DNA from: Nicotiana tabacum
Taxonomy: Eukaryota; Streptophyta; Magnoliopsida; Solanales; Solanaceae
Length of the DNA stretch: 64,000 nt
Assembly (NCBI RefSeq): GCF_000715075.1
Contig: NC_134088.1
Coordinates: 2,666,001-2,730,000, forward strand
Direction of reading: 5' to 3'
The notes below the pieces were generated by a model that ran no database searches, had not been told where the DNA came from, and saw nothing but the letters and a program-made list of their open reading frames with translations. The position numbers were made by a program, and so were the translations under genes. Positions 59,085-64,000 of the stretch are shown piece after piece; within the stretch, counting starts at the first letter, position 1; every line of letters begins with the position of its first letter.

Positions 59085-60135
59085 GTTTGACATAATTGTT
59101 TGGCCAAATAAGTACTTGGTCAGCATGAAATTTGGTGTAATTGGAAGGGTGTAATTACATTCTCTCATACTCAAGGGGAAAGTGAGAATTGGTAGTAATT
59201 ACACTGTATAATTGCAAGGTTTTTTTTTTGGTTTCTTTTCTTTTTGTTTTTATTTTATTTTATTTTCTTTATAACTTTTTATTTCTATTTATTTCATTTT
59301 TTATTTTATTTTTACCTTTTAATTTCTTTTGAAATTTTAAAATATTTTTTTGTACATTATTTTTATTTCTCTACCTTTACTTTTTGCGATTCAATGTAAT
59401 TGCTTATATTTTATTTTTTATTTATTTTATAATTCTATTTTTTAAAACTACACCTCTTAATATTAAAAATAATGAGTCATTAACAAACTTGACATATAAT
59501 GAGCGATGCAATTAAAGTGGAATTTCGTTGTTGAATGTGGTTATAAACTTATTATGATTCTTAATCTTAAATTGTAGTGGAACTTTATTATTATGTTGGA
59601 ATTTGACATATTTTAAACTATATTTTTTTTTGAATTTTGAAATTATGTTATATTCATAGTTCTAATTTGCTTGTTTTAGTAGTATTGGCTCACATTGCAT
59701 GTTGTTCGTTTTTTTAGTTAGAATTGATAGATTAGTTTTGTCAAACATTTGAAAAATGTTATGACATTATATTTACAAATAATAATTTATTTTATCAGAC
59801 ATGAATTCCATGATATTCTTACAAGACATATATTTTTTTTTGTTTTTGTATGTATCTAAACTAAATATTATTAATTTTAAAAACATATATAAAAATAGTT
59901 TTTATAATATTAGTTATAAATATATAATTACTAATTAATGTATATTCACGAAAAAATATACATCTTAAATACCAAATGCAATATCATTTATATTTATTAT
60001 AATTTATAGGCATATATTTATTATATTAACTTTTAAGTTTTGATAATTATTTTATTTAAAATTTAATCTGGTTGTGTAATTACTACCCTAGTAATTACAC
60101 CAATTTCAATTACCTGGTGGCTTTCAAAACAAACC
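59085..60135. mobile_element. TIR element with GGTGTAATTAC-type ends
   Basis: The left part (59085-59205) has TTGTTTGGCCAAATAAG and TTTGGTGTAATTGGAAGG, then GTGTAATTAC. The right part (60065-60135), read on the minus strand, has GGTTTGTTTTGAAAGCCACC, ATTGGTGTAATTACTAGGG and GTAATTACAC. The interior is AT-rich with T-runs (59220-59450) and non-coding. It is probably a non-autonomous DNA transposon; the exact ends are not fixed. A poly-T run of about 22 lies just outside, at 59011-59032. Confidence 0.6.
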
Positions 60136-60535
60136 CTTAAACTTTTTTCCATTCTCCATTTCCGTTTTGGACCTTTTTTATTAGTTACACCAAAATTTAT
60201 TTTCAAAACTTTAACTCTTCATTTATAATTTTACAATAAAGAATGACTTACTTGAAAAACAAAAAAGATTTCTCCTCTATGGTGTACATTTATATAATAA
60301 ACTAGTGAAATTGTCGCTTTGTGCGGTCATATAACAGATATAAAAATGATATGTTCATAAATATAATTGACATAGAAGGAATTAAAAATTTCTTGCTTAC
60401 GTATACAAAAACTAATTTATAAAAAATATCAGAAAGAATAAACAAAAAAAGACCAAGATAACTCCTATAATCTTCCAACTCAATAAGAAACTTGAGGTTT
60501 CATTGCTCATCAGTTGAAAAGCTTTATTTGGAGGC
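60136..60535. other. Intergenic, no gene seen
   Basis: AT-rich sequence. A possible Helitron 3' end on the minus strand lies near 60300-60330 (GCGACAATTTCACTAG, then T), but the hairpin is weak. Confidence 0.3.
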
Positions 60536-60549
60536 AGAAGCTCATTTCC

Positions 60550-60752
60550 AACAACAACAACAAACCCAGTATAATCCCACTTAGTGGGGTGTGGGGAGGG
60601 TAGTGTGTACGCAGACCTTACCCCTACCCTAGGGTAGAGAGACTTTTTCCAAATAGACCCCTGACATCCTTCCCTCCAAGAACTTCCCACCTTGCTCTTG
60701 GGGAGACTCGAACTCACAACCTCTCGACTGAAAGTGGGGGTTGCTTACCATG
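60550..60752 (-). mobile_element. tRNA-derived SINE, full length
   Basis: Flanked by a perfect 14 bp direct repeat AGAAGCTCATTTCC (60536-60549 and 60753-60766). On the minus strand the head holds a B-box (GTTGTGAGTTCGAGTCTCC). The body has GGTAGGGGTAAGGTCTGCG and CACTAAGTGGGATTATACTG, and the element ends in (TTG)n. The structure fits the tobacco TS-type SINEs. Confidence 0.9.
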
Positions 60753-60900
60753 AGAAGCTCATTTCCGCGAAGCATAAACCAAAAAAGAAAAATGTTTCTG
60801 AGATGGCAATGATAAATAATAGGAAGTTCTCCTTCTAGCAAATATGTCTTAGCTCAATGCAAGAGCTCAGTCCCATGCATACTTTTCTTGATACGAGATA

Positions 60901-61055
60901 CAACAACAACAATAATTACCCAGTATAATTTCACTAGTGGGGTTTGAGAAGAGTAGTGTGTACGTAGACATTATCCCTATCCTGCAATAGAGAGGCTGTT
61001 TCCAACAGACGCTCGACATTCTTCCCTCCAAGAACTCCCCACCTTACTCTTGGAG
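60901..61055 (-). mobile_element. SINE, 5'-truncated
   Basis: Same family as its neighbours. It has the TTG-repeat 3' end at the left and stops at GCTCTTGG-type sequence without the tRNA-like head. TTTCTTGATACGA occurs immediately before the GATA at its left edge (60884-60896) and immediately after it (61056-61068). More diverged than the copy at 61069-61257. Confidence 0.85.
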
Positions 61056-61068
61056 TTTCTTGATACGA

Positions 61069-61257
61069 CAACAACAACAACCCAGTAATAATCCCACTTA
61101 GTGGGGTCTGGGGAGGGTAGTGTGTACGCAGACCTTACCCCTACCCTAGGGTAGAGAGACTGTTTCCAAATAGACCCCCGGCATCCTTCCCTCCAAGAAC
61201 TTCCCACCTTGCTCTTAGGGAGACTCGAACTCACAATCTCTCGGTTGGAAGTAGGGG
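61069..61257 (-). mobile_element. SINE, inserted next to an older copy
   Basis: Flanked by a perfect 13 bp direct repeat TTTCTTGATACGA (61056-61068 and 61258-61270). It includes most of the tRNA-like head (B-box GAGTTCGAGTCTCC on the minus strand) and the (TTG)n end. The opposite-strand protein frames over the three SINEs are artefacts. Confidence 0.88.
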
Positions 61258-61270
61258 TTTCTTGATACGA

Positions 61271-61768
61271 GATAAATAAATTATAATTGAACACCCAAAA
61301 ATCGATAATAATAATAAATGTTAGGTTTATCTTTTGAAAATTATCATTATCACCTAATACATCTTCTCAATTTAAAATGAAGACCCCTATTAAATGTAAA
61401 AGGGCGTGGAGATGAAACCTCAATTGATTGCACTTTGCCATCCTTATTTGCATGGATAAATTCATGAAGACCGCCCCTTTTCTTCATTTAGTACAGGGGT
61501 AAATGAAAGGGCAGATCTATATATGGAAAATGAACCATTATTAGAAAATTAAAGGAATTGAAAACGGAAAGACTTCAAGCTTCTTTACGTCTTTCTCTTT
61601 TAATTGACCAATGAATGCTGATACAGTAAACTCTTTAACGGAGTGACTTTATTTTTCAGCAAAATTTTAAGAGCAAAATAAGAGAAAAAGCCAAAAATCT
61701 GCCCAAAAAAAAAAGATAAAGACCAATGCTGGACATAGGAATGTACCACATCATCTTTTACATTTCAG

Positions 61769-61770
<2 letters not shown>
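61271..61770. other. Intergenic, no gene seen
   Basis: AT-rich sequence without a recognisable gene or paired repeat. A short poly-A run lies near 61706-61715. Confidence 0.35.

Positions 61771-61822
<52 letters not shown>
61771..61822. repeat. (AT)n microsatellite
   Basis: About 26 uninterrupted AT dinucleotides, directly adjoining a Stowaway MITE end. Confidence 0.97.
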
Positions 61823-61824
<2 letters not shown>

Positions 61825-62078
61825 TACTTTTCTGTTTCAATTTATGTGAACCTTTTGACTGGGTACGGAGTTTAAGAAAAAAATGAAGACTTTTGGAATT
61901 TGTGGTCCTAAACAAGTCCAAATAGGATCCAGAGTATTTGTGTGGTTATAAAAGCTTCTCATTAAGGGTAGAGTTGTAACTTTAAGCTAAATTGTAACCA
62001 AATTTAGAAAGGGTTCATTCTTTTTGGAACGGACCAAAAAGGAAATAAGTTCACATAAACTGGAACAGAGGGAGTAGT
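61823..62078. mobile_element. Stowaway MITE
   Basis: Left end TACTACTTTTCTGTTTCAAT and right end, on the minus strand, TACTCCCTCTGTTCCAGTTT. Both are followed by TATGTGAACC/TATGTGAACTT. About 255 bp, non-coding. The inverted ends and the TA at each border fit Stowaway (Tc1/mariner type). Confidence 0.85.
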
Positions 62079-62109
62079 ATCTATGAATGTGCACTGCACG
62101 TTAATAATG

Positions 62110-62774
62110 TCACGTATAGCTTTACAGTTTCTGCTTTGGTCAATTTTAAAACTACCGATCGTGCTTGATAGAAATCACCTCCCAAATTATTACTTTTCTA
62201 CCAAACGGTTCATCGATATCCAATATGTCTCTAAAACTCTGGGCGATTATTTTGATCGTCTGACGATTAGCCAAAAACACTTCATCCCATATTATCACTT
62301 TTGCTTTTCTTATAAATTTTAATACTATTGATCTGATTTTATATATTTTTGTGATGGTCATTTCAGTTATTTGAAGAGGTATATCAAATCTAAATTGAGT
62401 TGTACGACCTCATAATAAAATTATTGTTGGTACACCACTTGTTTTTATTGCTAATAATATCATGCCTCTTGATCTGACATTTGCAAGTAATGCATGACAT
62501 AGGAATATTATTTCGATTCCACCGGAGGCATCTACAAAAGATAATCGCGCTATACCAGGATCGATTTTTTATAATATAGTCTTGAAATCTTATTCTTGTT
62601 TAGGATTTAGCTTTGATTGTGCTTGACATTTGCAAGTAATGCATGACATAGGAATATTATTTTGATTCCACCGGAGGCATCTATAAAAGATAATCACGCT
62701 ATACCAGAATCGATTTTTATAATATAGTTTTGAAAGCTTATTCTTGTTCAGGATTTAACTTTGATTGTGCTTCC
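62110..62774 (-). pseudogene. Helitron Pif1-like helicase fragment
   Basis: The minus strand from about 62545 encodes FVDASGGIEIIFLCHALLAN then VRSRGMILLAIKTSG, a stop, GRTTQFRFDIPLQ, and then KAKVIIWDEVFLANRQTIKI and LDIDEPFGRKVIIWE. In autonomous Helitrons the matching helicase region has a Walker A GxGGTGKT, a GRTAHSRFKIP segment and a Walker B IIWDE. Here Walker B is kept, Walker A is degenerate (GGIEII, no Lys) and a stop interrupts the middle. The 149 bp stretch carrying Walker A is duplicated in tandem (62477-62625 and 62626-62774). It is a dead remnant of the transposition helicase. Confidence 0.82.
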
Positions 62775-63583
62775 TCAAATACTTGTATGGACCTTCATAA
62801 TATTATATTATTTTTTAATTTAAAAAATAATTTTACTCATAAGATGAATTTAAAAAATAATTTAATTGGATTCTCTTTCTAAATAATTAATTGAAAGATT
62901 TAATTATTTGATTTTATTTTCTGTTGATTTAGATTCTTAATATTAGTTAGTCTCGTGTTTGAATATTTAACCGTGATTATAATTTTATCCACCATAAATT
63001 TTATTTTCAATGAGTAAAAAGATCGATGACATCCACTTTTAGATCTTTATGTTTGCAATCTTGGTGGTATAGGCTCTTACCAATACTTTTCTTTCTTTTC
63101 TCACACATTTATATTCTTAAAATTTTTTCTTAATTGTTCTATAATAACTTGGTCTATTTTCTATATTATACAAAAAATTAATAACAAATTTTTTTTTATT
63201 TAAGTAGGAAAGCAGTTCAAATATAATATAATATTATATTATCGTGGGTATTTTTCTTTCAATTTCAACGTTTTATGTAGTTCGTTTAGCATTACTTTTT
63301 TTTCGATATTGAATATTATAAAGTGGTAATGTATTACCAATATGGAGGATTCTTATGAAATTAATTTTTTTTATTAACTTCCTTATATTTTTAATAAGAA
63401 TTCAATAGACAAGCTTGTATTAATTTTAAAATTTTAAATATTAAAAAATTAACATAGAAGTTTTTGTAGTCCAAAAAAATTAGTTATTACAGCTATGTCC
63501 TTTCCCTATGAGTTCTTCTATTTAATTTTTTTGGGGTATTTCGGTCTATCAATATTATATTCGTACTTTTATAATAATATAGA
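62775..63583 (-). mobile_element. Probable 5' part of the decayed Helitron
   Basis: AT-rich and non-coding. At 63583 the minus strand starts TCTATATTATTATAAAAGTA, then CGAATATAATATTGATAGAC, a Helitron-like 5' terminus in the same orientation as the helicase fragment. Whether both belong to one element cannot be decided from the sequence alone. Confidence 0.45.
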
Positions 63584-63902
63584 CTCCCTGTTTCTATATG
63601 AATTTGGATAATATAATTTGTTTTCAAATTAAATTAGTAATAGAAATTTTTAAGAAGTATATCCTAAAAGTAATAGGCTTACAAGGCTAATGTCTATGTC
63701 CAAAAATAATTATACTAATAGGATTCCTAAAGGTAATCATGTAGGATTCCTAACGTGTAGTATTATGTCCTAAAACTAATAGGATTACAAGGCTAATGTC
63801 TAGAATTCCGATTATGTCCTTTTATTGTGAGTTATTATGCTTAATATTAAAAGGTTATTTTTGTAACCCAACTTTTTATTCATGCTTTTATAATAATATA
63901 GA
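63584..63902 (-). mobile_element. Second Helitron-like 5' end
   Basis: From 63902 the minus strand reads TCTATATTATTATAAAAGCA, then GAATAAAAAGTTGGGTTAC, like the terminus at 63583. Inside are two copies of a short phrase, AATAGGCTTACAAGGCTAAT and AATAGGATTACAAGGCTAAT (63672 and 63778 areas). The 3' end is not identified. Confidence 0.45.
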
Positions 63903-64000
63903 TATAGATATAGATATAAATAGATATAGATATATATATATTAAATAAAATTGAATCAACATTTAAATTCATTAAGAAAACATTAGTACTCCCTCCGTTC
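63903..64000. other. Window end with start of a Stowaway MITE
   Basis: A GATATA/AGATAT-rich stretch is followed by TACTCCCTCCGTTC at the last bases, the start of a Stowaway inverted repeat cut by the window edge. Confidence 0.55.

Noticed and set aside
60300..60330. Helitron 3' end on the minus strand
   Set aside because: ACTAG followed by T is present, but the hairpin upstream is only a few weak pairs and no matching 5' end could be assigned.
60412..61294. Minus-strand frames of about 100 codons repeating SSLPKSKVGSSWREGC
   Set aside because: They are translations of the three SINE copies, which are non-coding RNA-type elements.

Overview
This is plant nuclear DNA, AT-rich and packed with transposable elements. 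Its repeats point to Solanaceae, probably Nicotiana: tRNA-derived SINEs ending in TTG repeats, a Del/Tekay-type Ty3-gypsy element, Stowaway MITEs, and a GC-rich satellite of about 180 bp. The species call rests on recognising repeats, not on a search. I see no bacterial features, rRNA genes or CRISPR array.

Only three intact-looking genes are present, and they are related. They encode multi-pass membrane proteins of one plant family without a firmly known function: A on the minus strand (16239-17159), B on the plus strand (31210-32142) and the more diverged C on the minus strand (46224-47168). A fourth gene, a pepsin-like aspartic protease on the minus strand (10983-12139), is a pseudogene that has lost its first catalytic lobe.

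Layout. 1-1.5 kb looks like gypsy LTR sequence. 1.5-9.05 kb is a satellite array whose two ends are inverted. 9-12.2 kb holds SINE and LTR fragments and the protease pseudogene. 12.6-14.6 kb is a Mutator-like long-TIR element inside a mariner-like MITE, and the Mutator-like element carries three units of the same satellite. 16-32 kb holds genes A and B. Between them lies a TIR element split by a 12.2 kb chromovirus, which is itself split by a 2.75 kb solo LTR. 32-36.4 kb holds a hAT-type MITE, a SINE and a large foldback element with GAA/TTC tracts. 36.4-41.8 kb is two Helitrons head to tail. 42-47.2 kb holds MITEs, a SINE and gene C. 50.4-57.9 kb is a second head-to-tail Helitron pair on the minus strand, the second of which is interrupted by a 4.9 kb LINE. 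58-64 kb holds SINEs, MITEs and a decayed Helitron helicase.

The most interesting observations are the satellite carried inside a Mutator-like element, the two independent tandem Helitron pairs, and the small cluster of membrane-protein genes with a stray copy of gene B's 5' flank beside gene A. All retroelement coding regions are broken by stops or frameshifts.
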